NCBI GenBank assembly: GCA_964451925.1
Contig: CAYVKA010000015.1
Coordinates: 1-64,000 of the forward strand
Length of the DNA stretch: 64,000 nucleotides
Direction: 5' to 3'
DNA from: Nevskia sp964451925
GTDB taxonomy: Bacteria > Pseudomonadota > Gammaproteobacteria > Nevskiales > Nevskiaceae
The notes below the pieces were generated by a model. The model had not been told where the DNA came from. It made no database searches and worked only from the letters and a program-made list of their open reading frames with translations. This document shows positions 41,170 to 49,867 of this stretch, one piece after another. Each line of letters begins with the position of its first letter. The stretch's first letter is position 1. The translations under genes and the position numbers were made by a program.

Positions 41170-41607
41170 CTACTTGCGGTATGCCTCGTCGATGTTCGGC
41201 ACGAAGAACTCCATGCCCGGCGGCGCCGAGGCGCTGGCCTCGTCCCAGTAGGCGCTGGCCGTCTGGATCAGGCCGGCGTCGTTGAGCACGAAGCGGTCCA
41301 CCACCCGCAGGTCCAGACCCTGGTTGCGCTGCGGCAGCCGCACCTGCATGGTGAAGTCGAGAATGCCCTCATTGCCGCAGGCGACCACGCGGTTGACCCT
41401 GGGCGTGAGCTGACGGCTGCTGTCCCGATGGGCGAAGTCCCAGAACGCGGACACGCCCTGATGCCCGATGAACGGCGGCGTGCCGACCGGGTCAGTCCAC
41501 ACCGCGTCCGCGGCGAAGATCGACAGCAGCTGCGCCTTGTTGCCGGTGGCCCAGGCCTCGACGTATTGCTCGATGACGGCGCGGACGACGGCGGGCGTGA
41601 CGGCCAT
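41170..41607 (-). CDS. Ketosteroid isomerase-like (NTF2/SnoaL fold) protein
   Basis: 145-residue cone-shaped NTF2-fold protein. It aligns with Comamonas ketosteroid isomerase without much gap: EQYVEAWATGN against QRYVAALNAGD, FAADAVWTDPVGTPP against FADDATVEDPVGSEP, and VVDRFVLNDAG against PIDHFRFNGAG. The three catalytic residues of KSI (Tyr14, Asp38, Asp99) correspond to Tyr15, Asp39 and Asp104 here. KSI shifts delta5-3-ketosteroids to delta4. With a KshA-like oxygenase, P450s and a sterol-isomerase-like gene in the same window, a steroid substrate is credible. Many SnoaL-like proteins of the same fold are not isomerases, so function remains inferred. ATG 41607. Confidence 0.78.
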   Translation of the reverse strand: MAVTPAVVRAVIEQYVEAWATGNKAQLLSIFAADAVWTDPVGTPPFIGHQGVSAFWDFAHRDSSRQLTPRVNRVVACGNEGILDFTMQVRLPQRNQGLDLRVVDRFVLNDAGLIQTASAYWDEASASAPPGMEFFVPNIDEAYRK

Positions 41608-41683
41608 GGCGTGAAACTCCTGCGCGGGACTTGCCGGCATGCTAGCCCAGTCCGGCGCCGCGCCATTCGCTCGTTCGGACTAG

Positions 41684-41946
41684 GGTCTGTTGACAATCAT
41701 TGGATCGCTGCGTTGCTGCTCAAAATCGCGTCAGGCAAGGCGGAGGACCTGGCCATGGTGATTCCATGGCCAGGTCTGACAACGCCGCCTGGCGCGATTT
41801 TGAGCGCAACCCGGAGGGACGGGGCCATTTTTGCGCATCGCTACGCCGGCCAGGACTTGCATGGAATCACCATGCCGCGTCCTGTCCGGCTAGGCGCTGC
41901 GCAAAAATAACCTCCGTCGCAGCGACCCAATGATTGTCAACAGACC
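41684..41946. mobile_element. Palindromic MITE-like element, copy 2 (263 bp, two modules)
   Basis: Same 20-bp terminal inverted repeats as copy 1 (GGTCTGTTGACAATCATTGG) and the same CTAG on both flanks (41680-41683, 41947-41950). It is larger because it holds two palindromic modules. 41712-41810 is a new one, with arms GCTCAAAATCGCG/CGCGATTTTGAGC. 41811-41925 is nearly the reverse complement of the copy 1 interior. Both modules carry the core ATGGTGATTCCAT. It lies between the diguanylate cyclase end and the KSI-like start, so it may separate or terminate transcripts. It has no coding capacity. Confidence 0.88.
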
Positions 41947-41973
41947 CTAGGGCAGCAACGGATTGGGCGGCGC

Positions 41974-44925
41974 TCAGCCGCCGCCGGCGCCGAACCCCGC
42001 CGCGCGGTTGCGGCCGCCACGCTTGGCGTCGTACAGCGCGCCGTCCACCTGGTGCACCAGCGCCCAGACGGTCTCATGCGGCTGCGGCACGCGCGAGGAA
42101 TAGCCCACCGAGATGGTGACGCCGACGCCGCTGCCCTCCACCTTGCGCCGCATGATCTCCGCCATCTCGCCGGCGACGGGCAGGTCAGCACCCGGCAGCA
42201 CGGCGACGAACTCGTCGCCGCCGAAACGCGCCACCAGATCGCCGGAACGGCGCAGGCAGGAGGTCAGCACCTGGGTCAGCTTCTTCAGCACCTCGTCGCC
42301 GGCAAGATGGCCGTGCTGGTCGTTGTATTCCTTGAAGCGGTCGGCGTCGATCACCAGCACCGCGACCGGCCGGCCCTGTTCGGCGCAGCGCGCCCACACT
42401 TCGCTCAGGTAGTCGTTGAGGCGGCGCCGGTTGGGGATCTCGGTGAGGCCGTCGAGATGGGCCATGCGGTCGAGGCGGCGGTTGGCGGCTTCCAGTTCCA
42501 GCGTGCGGGACTGCACCACCTCCTCCAGGCGGAATTTCTCCAGCGCCAGCCGGCGCGTGCGCAGGCGCGCCACCAGCAGGCCGGCGCAGACGGCGACGAA
42601 GCCGATCAGCAGCAGTTCCAGCAGGCGGCCAAGCGGCGACAGGAACCAGGGCTCCACCACCACGAAACGGTAGGGCTCGATTTCGGTGATGCGGCCACGG
42701 CTGTCGCGCGCCCGCGCCAGGAAACGATACTCGCCGGGCGGCAGGCGGCGGTAGGTGAACAGGCGCGACTCGGACCAGTCGCCGAAACGCTGGTCGAATC
42801 CTTCCAGATGCACCTGGTAGCGCACGGCGCCGGCGGCGCGGTAGTCCGGCAGCGCGATATGGAAGCGCATCGCCATCTGCGTCTGCAGATAGCGCGGCGG
42901 CGCCGCCGGCCGCAGCGGCAGCGCCTGTGGCTGGTCGCCCTCGTCCAGGTGCTCCACCGCGCTCAGGCGCAGCGTCGGGCTGGCGCCCGGGGCCGCCGCC
43001 ACCGGGTCATGGCGCAGCATTTCGCCATTGGCCGCCAGCAGCGTGGTGTCGGCCCCATCGAAGGCGTGCGCCTCCAGCGCCCCACGCAGCATGCCGCCGA
43101 TCTCCTCCCGCTGCCAGGCGCCACCGGCCGGGCGGCGATAGACGTGGCTGTAGCTGTAGGCCCACTGGTCGCCGTTGGGCGCCTGCGCCAGGGTCAGCTC
43201 CTCGTCCTTGCCGCGCAGCGCCTCGAGGCCGTCGAGCCCGCTGCGCTCGAAGCGCGTGCCGTTCCAGCGGTACAGGCCGGCGGCGGTGGCGGCGAGCGGC
43301 ACGCCATCGGCCAGCGTGGTGACGGTGGCGGCCTGCAGGCGGCCGTAGGCGATGCCTTCGGCCGCGCCGAGTCCCTGCAAGCCGGTGATGCCGCCGCCGT
43401 CCGCAGCCAGGCGCACGCGGTGCACCCCGCCACGGTCGGAGCCCACCAGCAGCTCCTGCGGGCCCAGTTCCACCAGGCTGCCGACGCGGGTGGTCTCCGA
43501 GTCGGCGGCGTTGAACTTGAGACGCCACTGCCCGCCCTCTCGGCGCAACACGGCCAGGCCGGTCTCGGTGCCGACATAGACCCGCTCCGGGTCGAAGCGC
43601 GAGCGGCACAGCAGGAACGGCGCCAGCTTGTCGTCGAACAGGTTGCGCACATGGCCATCCTGCACCAGCTTGATGTTGTAGGACTCCGCCAGCAGGGCGC
43701 TGTGCGCGTCCAGCGGCAGCAGGTCCCAGGCCTCGAAATCGGTCCAGTCCAGGCGGCGGTAGGCGCCATGCGCGTCCGCCGCCGCCTCGTAGACGCCGGA
43801 GTCGGTCAGCGCCAGCCAGCGGCCGTCCCATTGCGCGATGTGGTGGATGGCGCCGTTGAGCCCGCTCTCCGGGCGCACCGCGCTCCAGGCGCTGGGCCAG
43901 TCCAGGTGGAACACGGCCAGGTTGCTGACCGCCAGCAGGCCGCCGTCGGCGGCCTGGATGACGCCGTTGACGGCGCTGTTGTCGACACGGAAGCTGCGCA
44001 CACTGTGGCTGGCCGGGTCGTACAGGTGCAGCCGGCCGTCCTCCCCCGCCAGCGCAATGCTGCCGTCGCCCAGCTCGCGCCCCATCATCAGGAACGAGGA
44101 CGGCGGGAAGCCGGGCGGCATCGGGTAATCGCTGACGCGGCCGTTGCGGAACTCGCGCCAGCGCCCGTCGCGCTCCAGCGTCAGCAGGCCGCCGTCGGGC
44201 AGGTGCAGGAACTGGTACACCAGGTCGCTCAGTGGCGCGCTGCCCGGCACCGTCTGCCAGTCGCCGTCGTGCAGCCGTTTCAGGCCCTGGCCGCGGAACT
44301 GCGCCAGCACCTCGCCGTTGGACTCGACCAGCGCGCCGTAATGTTGCGGGTAGCGCCACAGGCGCACCGCCTGCGTCTCCGGCTGATACTGGAACAGATG
44401 CGACAGGGCCATGAAGAACACGCCCTGCCGCGTTACCAGGATGTTCCACACGTCGGCGAAGGCTTCGCTCCGCAGCAGGCCTTGGTACAACGCGCTCAGG
44501 TCATGATACTGCTCGGCGCCGAAGCCGTCCCGCTCCAGGTAACCGAACTGGCCGTAGCCGCCGACGTAGACACGGCCGTGGCCGTCGTAGGCCAGCGAGC
44601 GCACCATGTCGCCGTTGGGCAGCCGGATCAGCTGCCAGCGCACACCGTCGAAGCTCAGCACGCCGTTGGTGGCGCCGACGTAGATCACGCCCGCGCCATC
44701 CTGCGCCAGGTCGAAGGTCTGCGGGTAGACCTCGATATCCGGCGCGAAACGGGTCAGCGGCGGGCTGCCGGCGGGTGCGGCGCAGGCGTGACCCACCGCC
44801 AGCAGCAGCGGCAGCAGCAAGCGGCGCCGCCAGTCGCGGCGGCGCCCGACACCCGGGGTGCGGACCTCCCTGTCGGCCCAGGCGCGGCACCACCCGTGCA
44901 GGCGGCACAGCCGGACAGCGAACAT
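41974..44925 (-). CDS. Beta-propeller sensor diguanylate cyclase
   Basis: 983 residues. An N-terminal signal/anchor is followed by about 640 residues of periplasmic propeller repeats (GVIYVGATNGVLSFDG; GRVYVGGYGQFGYLERD; RVYVGTETGLAVLRR) and a Y_Y_Y domain (VRYQVHLEGFDQRFGDWSES; LPPGEYRFLARARDSRG). Then come one transmembrane helix (about 775-797), a short coiled coil, and a GGDEF domain (DGLTEIPNRR) with an intact active site GGDEF at 902-906 and an RxxD inhibitory site just before it. It makes cyclic di-GMP in response to an external signal, with product inhibition. ATG 44925 follows GAAGGGG. It resembles hybrid sensors but has no histidine kinase. Confidence 0.9.
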   Translation of the reverse strand: MFAVRLCRLHGWCRAWADREVRTPGVGRRRDWRRRLLLPLLLAVGHACAAPAGSPPLTRFAPDIEVYPQTFDLAQDGAGVIYVGATNGVLSFDGVRWQLIRLPNGDMVRSLAYDGHGRVYVGGYGQFGYLERDGFGAEQYHDLSALYQGLLRSEAFADVWNILVTRQGVFFMALSHLFQYQPETQAVRLWRYPQHYGALVESNGEVLAQFRGQGLKRLHDGDWQTVPGSAPLSDLVYQFLHLPDGGLLTLERDGRWREFRNGRVSDYPMPPGFPPSSFLMMGRELGDGSIALAGEDGRLHLYDPASHSVRSFRVDNSAVNGVIQAADGGLLAVSNLAVFHLDWPSAWSAVRPESGLNGAIHHIAQWDGRWLALTDSGVYEAAADAHGAYRRLDWTDFEAWDLLPLDAHSALLAESYNIKLVQDGHVRNLFDDKLAPFLLCRSRFDPERVYVGTETGLAVLRREGGQWRLKFNAADSETTRVGSLVELGPQELLVGSDRGGVHRVRLAADGGGITGLQGLGAAEGIAYGRLQAATVTTLADGVPLAATAAGLYRWNGTRFERSGLDGLEALRGKDEELTLAQAPNGDQWAYSYSHVYRRPAGGAWQREEIGGMLRGALEAHAFDGADTTLLAANGEMLRHDPVAAAPGASPTLRLSAVEHLDEGDQPQALPLRPAAPPRYLQTQMAMRFHIALPDYRAAGAVRYQVHLEGFDQRFGDWSESRLFTYRRLPPGEYRFLARARDSRGRITEIEPYRFVVVEPWFLSPLGRLLELLLIGFVAVCAGLLVARLRTRRLALEKFRLEEVVQSRTLELEAANRRLDRMAHLDGLTEIPNRRRLNDYLSEVWARCAEQGRPVAVLVIDADRFKEYNDQHGHLAGDEVLKKLTQVLTSCLRRSGDLVARFGGDEFVAVLPGADLPVAGEMAEIMRRKVEGSGVGVTISVGYSSRVPQPHETVWALVHQVDGALYDAKRGGRNRAAGFGAGGG

Positions 44926-45084
44926 CGATCCCCTTCTTGTATATTCTGCGACCCGCCGGGAGCGGGCCTGCAGCACCAGCCTAGCCTCCGGCGGCAGGCC
45001 GAGGCAACAGGCCGGAAGGCTTGATTTGCAAGGCAAAGACCCCAAATGAGCACTGCGTCACACAACCTTCACCCCAACCAAGCC

Positions 45085-46947
45085 ATGACCACTGAAACAA
45101 GGGAATTCCAGGCTGAAACCCGCCAGGTGCTGCGCCTGGTGATCCATTCGCTCTACTCGCACAAGGAGATTTTCCTGCGCGAGCTGATCTCGAACGCCTC
45201 CGACGCCTGCGAGAAGCTGCGCTTCGAGGCCCTGGCCCGGCCGGAGCTGCTGGGCGGCGAAACGCTGCGCATCGAGCTGATTCCGGACGCCGGCGCCGGC
45301 ACGCTGACCGTCAAGGACAACGGCGTCGGCATGAACCGCGACGAGGTGATCGAGAACCTCGGCACCATCGCCCGCTCCGGCACCCGCAAGTTCCTCGAGG
45401 CGCTGAGCGGCAACGAAGCCAAGGACACCCAGCTGATCGGCCAGTTCGGCGTCGGCTTCTACTCCGCCTTCATCGTCGCCGAGCGCGTCACCGTGCTGAG
45501 CAAGCGCGGCGACGCAGAAGGCGTGCGCTGGGACTCGGACGGCGAAGGCGCCTACGAGATCCAGGGCCACCACAAGGCCGACCGCGGCACCGAGGTGATC
45601 CTGCACCTGCGCCAGGAGGACAAGGAATTCCTCGAACCGGAGCGCCTGCGCCACCTGGTGCGCAAGTATTCCGACCACCTGGGCCTGCCGGTGGTGCTGC
45701 TGCACGACGGCAAGGAGGAGACGCTCAACCAGGCGCGCGCCTTCTGGACCCGGCCCAAGCCCGAGCTGAAGGACGAGGACTACCAGGCCTTCTACAAGCA
45801 CCTCAGCCATGATTGGGACGAAGCCCGCGCCTGGGCCCACCACAAGGTGGAAGGCAATCTCGAATACACCTCGCTGCTGTACCTGCCCAGGCGCGCGCCG
45901 CTGGACCTGTTCGAGCGCGAGCCGGCGCACGGCGTGCAGCTTTACGTCAAGCGCGTCTTCATCATGGACAAGGCGGCCGAGCTGCTGCCGCCCTGGCTGC
46001 GTTTCATGCGCGGCCTGGTGGACACCGCCGACCTGCCGCTCAATGTGTCGCGCGAGCTGCTGCAGAACAACCGCACGGTGGAAAAGATCCGCGCCGCGCT
46101 GGTCAAGCGCTCGCTCGACCTGCTGGAAGACCTCTCCGCCAACAAGCCGGAGGAATACGCCGAGTTCTGGAAAACCTTCGGCACGGTGCTGAAGGAGGGC
46201 GTGATCGACGACGAGGGGCAGAAGGAGCGCATCGCCAGGCTGCTGCGCTTCCAGTCCACCGCCACCGAGGGCGGCGCCGTCACCTCCCTGGCCGACTATA
46301 TCGGCCGCATGAAGGCGGAGCAGAAGGCGATCTACTACCTCACCGCCGACACACTGTCGGCGGCGCGCAACAGCCCGCACCTGGAAGGCTTCCGCGCCAA
46401 GGGCTACGAGGTGCTGCTGCTCACCGACCGGGTCGATGAGTGGGTCACCAGCCACCTGCGCGAGTTCGAGGGCAGGAAGCTGGACAGCGCGGCCAGCGCC
46501 GCCGCCGACGTCGAGTCGGTGATCGATACGCCGCAGAAGGCCGCCGCCGAGACGGCCTACAAGGACACGCTGGAGCGCCTGCAGAAGACGCTGGCCGGCA
46601 AGATCGCTTCGGCCAAGCTGTCGGCGCGGCTGACCGAGTCGCCCGCCTGCCTGGTGGCCGGCGAGCACGGCATCTCGCTGCGCATGGCACGCATCCTCAA
46701 GCAGGCCGGCCAGGACAATCCCTTCACCATGCTGCCGATCCTGGAACTTAACGCGCAGCACCCGCTGGTGGAGCGGCTCAAGGACAGCGCCGACGAAGCC
46801 GCCTTCGCCGACCTCGCCCACCTGCTGCACGACCAGGCGGTGCTGGCCGAGGGCGGCCAGCTGGAAGACCCGGCGAGCTTCGTCAAGCAGGTCAACAAGC
46901 TGATGCTGGAAGGACTGGGCGCCAAGCCCAAGATCCTGCTCGGCTGA
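45085..46947 (+). CDS. htpG: Chaperone HtpG (Hsp90)
   Basis: 620-residue cytosolic Hsp90. The N-terminal ATPase has SLYSHKEIFLRELISNASDA, the DNGVGMN loop and IGQFGVGFYSAFIVAERVTV. The middle domain has the catalytic-loop arginine in NVSRELLQNNRTVEKIR. The C-terminal dimerisation region ends near residue 615. ATP-driven remodelling of client proteins. ATG 45085 gives the family-typical start; ATG 45046 would add 13 residues, and neither has a good ribosome site. Divergent from the diguanylate cyclase with 159 bp between them. No heat-shock promoter was clearly recognised. Confidence 0.95.
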   Translation: MTTETREFQAETRQVLRLVIHSLYSHKEIFLRELISNASDACEKLRFEALARPELLGGETLRIELIPDAGAGTLTVKDNGVGMNRDEVIENLGTIARSGTRKFLEALSGNEAKDTQLIGQFGVGFYSAFIVAERVTVLSKRGDAEGVRWDSDGEGAYEIQGHHKADRGTEVILHLRQEDKEFLEPERLRHLVRKYSDHLGLPVVLLHDGKEETLNQARAFWTRPKPELKDEDYQAFYKHLSHDWDEARAWAHHKVEGNLEYTSLLYLPRRAPLDLFEREPAHGVQLYVKRVFIMDKAAELLPPWLRFMRGLVDTADLPLNVSRELLQNNRTVEKIRAALVKRSLDLLEDLSANKPEEYAEFWKTFGTVLKEGVIDDEGQKERIARLLRFQSTATEGGAVTSLADYIGRMKAEQKAIYYLTADTLSAARNSPHLEGFRAKGYEVLLLTDRVDEWVTSHLREFEGRKLDSAASAAADVESVIDTPQKAAAETAYKDTLERLQKTLAGKIASAKLSARLTESPACLVAGEHGISLRMARILKQAGQDNPFTMLPILELNAQHPLVERLKDSADEAAFADLAHLLHDQAVLAEGGQLEDPASFVKQVNKLMLEGLGAKPKILLG

Positions 46948-46955
46948 GCGGGCCC

Positions 46956-46982
46956 CGCCTCCCGGCGCAGCGCCGGGAGGCG
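46956..46982 (+). terminator. Hairpin after htpG
   Basis: A perfect 12-bp stem CGCCTCCCGGCG/CGCCGGGAGGCG with a 3-nt loop, 9 bp after the htpG stop. No U-tract follows, so termination would need Rho or the hairpin serves RNA stability. Confidence 0.5.
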
Positions 46983-47024
46983 GCCCGTGTTGAGCAGCGG
47001 CGGCGGGGCCGATAAGCTCGCGCC

Positions 47025-47654
47025 ATGAGCACCGCTTACAACCGTATCGCCGGCCAGAGCCTGGAGCGCATCGCCGCGCTCAGCGACGGCGTCTTCGCCG
47101 TGGCCATGACCCTGCTGGTGCTGGACCTGCACGCGCCGGCGTCCGAAGCGATCCACTCGGACGGCGATCTGCTGCAGAAGCTGCTGCCGCTGCTGCCGCG
47201 CCTGCTGGCCTATCTGATGAGCTTCCTCACGCTGGGCATTTTCTGGGTGGGCCAGCAAACGCAGCTCAACTTCTTCGAGCGCGCCAATCGCAACCTGGCC
47301 TGGCTGCACCTGGGCTTCCTGTTCGCGGTGACGCTGCTGCCTTTCACCACTTCGCTGCTGGCGGAATTCATCGGGCTGCGCACGGCGCTGGTGCTGTACT
47401 GGCTCAACATCGTGCTGCTCGGCGCGATGCTCGCCGCCAGCTGGCTCTACGCCAGCCGCTTCGGTCTGGTGAAGCAGGATGCGCCCGCCGGCATCAACCG
47501 CCTGGTGCTGGGCCGCATCTTCGTGGCGCAGTCGCTGTACGCGCTCGCCGCGCTGCTGTGCCTGTACAGCACCTACCTGAGCATCGGCCTGATCGTGCTG
47601 CTGCAACTCCACTACGCCCTGGCGCCGCGCAGCAGCCGGCTGCTGCGCTACTGA
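47025..47654 (+). CDS. TMEM175-family (DUF1211) potassium channel-like protein
   Basis: 209 residues with six hydrophobic helices. The first helix carries the family signature RIAALSDGVFAVAMTLLVLD (bacterial form of FSDG). Bacterial TMEM175 homologues are tetrameric, weakly selective K+ channels that do not share the canonical TVGYG filter, and none is present here. ATG 47025. It lies downstream of htpG (77 bp, after a hairpin) and convergent with the DUF1302 gene. Channel activity is inferred from the family. Confidence 0.87.
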   Translation: MSTAYNRIAGQSLERIAALSDGVFAVAMTLLVLDLHAPASEAIHSDGDLLQKLLPLLPRLLAYLMSFLTLGIFWVGQQTQLNFFERANRNLAWLHLGFLFAVTLLPFTTSLLAEFIGLRTALVLYWLNIVLLGAMLAASWLYASRFGLVKQDAPAGINRLVLGRIFVAQSLYALAALLCLYSTYLSIGLIVLLQLHYALAPRSSRLLRY

Positions 47655-47718
47655 GCGCTCCAGCCCGCGGCACTCATCGCTGCATGCGCATCGGCCAGCT
47701 GCCGGCGCCGCGGGGCTG

Positions 47719-47746
47719 AAAAAAAGCCCGGGTACGAAACCCGGGC
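47719..47746 (-). terminator. Rho-independent terminator after DUF1302 gene
   Basis: Minus strand: a perfect 8-bp stem GCCCGGGT/ACCCGGGC with a 5-nt loop followed by seven T, 64 bp after the DUF1302 stop at 47810. Confidence 0.85.
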
Positions 47747-47809
47747 CTTGAGCATGCCGCTCGAACCGGGACGCTGGCGGCTGCCGCCGCCTGGCCCGCG
47801 GCCTGCGTC

Positions 47810-49738
47810 CTAAAGGTTGTAGGTGATGTGGAAGGTGGCGTAATCGCGGTCCATGTAGGGATTGGCCTTGAGCAGGCTGTCGCCGATGAGCTTGTTGGGA
47901 TCGCCGAAGAAGAAGTTGTAGCCGAAGCCGACTTCGAGATTGCCGAGGTACTGGAAGTTGGCGCTGATGCCCAGGCGCATGTCGCCCTCGCCGTACAGCG
48001 CACCGAAGGCGCCGGCCATGGAAGGATTGCCCTTGACGATCATGCCGAAGGACAGCGGCGTGGACATGTCCCAGCCGTCGATGACGTTGTGCTTGGTCGG
48101 GATGGTGAGGGTCTGGAAGCCCCAGGAGTTGCGGCTGTAGAACAGCGAGTCGCCGTTGCCGTGGGTGATGATGCCGGGCGAGGACGGCACTTCGGTGACG
48201 TCGTTGACGTGGATGTAGCCGGCTTCGGCGGTGATGGCCAGGTCGTCGTAGAAGAACTTGGGATTGTTGACGTAGATCGCCGACACCAGCGCCTGGCTGA
48301 TCTGGCCGCGGCTGAACACCGGGCTGACCACGCCGGAAATGGTGGAGTCGATCGCCACCGGCGTGCCGTCGCGGAAGTTGAACTCGCCGGCGACGTTGAA
48401 CGGTCCCAGCACCGTGGAGTAGGTGCCGCCGTACAGGTGGATGCCGTCGAAATACTTGACGTTGTAGGTGTTCGGCACCGGCTGGTTGATGATCTGCGTG
48501 GTCACCGGCGCGCCGCCCGGCAGGTAGCCGAAGGGCGCGTAGCCGACGTTGAGGTTGACCGAGGGATTGCTGTCGTCGTAGCGCAGGTAGTAGAACGCCA
48601 CGTTGGTGCGCGAGGCCACCTGGTACTCCAGGCCGCCGCCGTACTGGCCGCCGTCGCTGGGGCGCAGGTCGGGACCACGGGTGGCGTTGATGGTCTTGGG
48701 TGCGTTGAGCAGCTGGCCGACCGGGAACAGCAGCGCGCACACCGTGTTCTCCAGCGCCGGCGTGGCCGGCGTGGGGGTGTTGCCGATGTGGAAATTGGTC
48801 AGCAGGCCATTGCACTCGCCCGGACCGCCGTAGAGCGGGTTGGCCGAGCCGTAGACGAAGGTGGCGCCGGGGCCGACCGCGTCGGCCGGCGAGAAGTAGT
48901 CGCCCTCGGGGAAGATCTCGCTGGCGCGGAAGGCCAGCTTGTAATAGCCGACCATCGACAGTTCGTTGGTCACGCCCAGGCGGAACGAGACCTGGTTGGT
49001 GGGCAGCAGGATGCTCTTGATCTCGGCGCCGGGCACGAAGGCCTTGGTGGCGTCGGCGCGGCTCTGCGCCAGCGCGATGCCTTCGAAGAACAGGCTCTGG
49101 CCGTACGCCACCAGCTGCTGGCCGGCGCGCACGTTGAGGTTCATGCCGAACAGGGTCCAGTCGCCGTAGGCATACGCATCGAGCAGGCGGTAGCGGTTGC
49201 CGTCGTAGTAGCGCGCACCGGGAGTCCAGTGGGTGGCCGGGATGCCGGTGGTGTTGACCGTGCCGGGCGCGTCATTGTCGTTGGGGTGGTGGTAGACCTG
49301 GTCGTAGAAGCCGTCGCCGCTCAGTTCCAGGCCATAGTTGCTCCAGTGGAACTGCAGCTCGGCGATGGCGGTGGCGCGGTTGTTGATCAGGCTGCCGGCC
49401 TTGAAATTGCGGTCGCCGTCATCGTAGTTGATGGTGGTGGGCAGGCCGGTGTGGGTGAAGGAAAAGATCTGCGCCGGCTGGTTCGGCCCCTGCACCGGGA
49501 ACAGGTAGGACTGGAACTGGTCCACCGGCCCGTTGATCAGCGCATTGTTGGGGTTGCCGGTGCGCACCGCGGCGGCGTAGGACACCGTCATCTTGTAGTC
49601 GATGGTGGCATCGTTCCACAGGTCGATCTCGCCGGCATGGGCCACGCCCTGGCACAACGCCGCGCCCAGGAACAGCGCCGCCAGGCGCGCCTCTTTCTTC
49701 AGCACAAACGGGTACCGCTCCCCGCGCACAATGGGCAT
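47810..49738 (-). CDS. DUF1302 outer-membrane protein, paralogue 2
   Basis: 642 residues, signal peptide (1-36, VAHAGE). It shares with the copy at 34254 the segments ALINGPVDQF, GDGFYDQVYHHPNDND, RAGQQLVAYGQSLFFEG, ATKAFVPGAEIKSILLP and GNPSMAGAFGA, so the two are paralogues, probably of different specificity. Barrel-like strands end in DRDYATFHITYNL. ATG 49738 follows GGAGGGG. A perfect hairpin lies in the leader and a GTCCGAA motif further up. It is followed by a strong terminator, so the gene is monocistronic. Confidence 0.88.
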   Translation of the reverse strand: MPIVRGERYPFVLKKEARLAALFLGAALCQGVAHAGEIDLWNDATIDYKMTVSYAAAVRTGNPNNALINGPVDQFQSYLFPVQGPNQPAQIFSFTHTGLPTTINYDDGDRNFKAGSLINNRATAIAELQFHWSNYGLELSGDGFYDQVYHHPNDNDAPGTVNTTGIPATHWTPGARYYDGNRYRLLDAYAYGDWTLFGMNLNVRAGQQLVAYGQSLFFEGIALAQSRADATKAFVPGAEIKSILLPTNQVSFRLGVTNELSMVGYYKLAFRASEIFPEGDYFSPADAVGPGATFVYGSANPLYGGPGECNGLLTNFHIGNTPTPATPALENTVCALLFPVGQLLNAPKTINATRGPDLRPSDGGQYGGGLEYQVASRTNVAFYYLRYDDSNPSVNLNVGYAPFGYLPGGAPVTTQIINQPVPNTYNVKYFDGIHLYGGTYSTVLGPFNVAGEFNFRDGTPVAIDSTISGVVSPVFSRGQISQALVSAIYVNNPKFFYDDLAITAEAGYIHVNDVTEVPSSPGIITHGNGDSLFYSRNSWGFQTLTIPTKHNVIDGWDMSTPLSFGMIVKGNPSMAGAFGALYGEGDMRLGISANFQYLGNLEVGFGYNFFFGDPNKLIGDSLLKANPYMDRDYATFHITYNL

Positions 49739-49755
49739 TTTCCCCTCCACTCGTT

Positions 49756-49778
49756 GTGGCCGATACCTTATCGGCCAC
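49756..49778. promoter_or_regulatory. Perfect 9-bp palindrome in DUF1302-2 leader
   Basis: GTGGCCGAT/ATCGGCCAC around a 5-nt spacer, 18 bp before the start codon and just upstream of the ribosome site. It could be a repressor site or an RNA hairpin controlling access to the Shine-Dalgarno sequence. Confidence 0.55.
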
Positions 49779-49867
49779 TGGCGGGGGCAACATCGTCCGA
49801 ATTGGTGAGTGAGACTCGCCAGCAATTGAACGAACGTAAAATCCGTCGCGGCGAACGCACCGCATTG

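Noticed and set aside
40642..41910. Frames sharing the same C-terminal peptide with one at 8977-10557
   Set aside because: The shared end is translation of the repeated palindromic element in both places, not a protein family.
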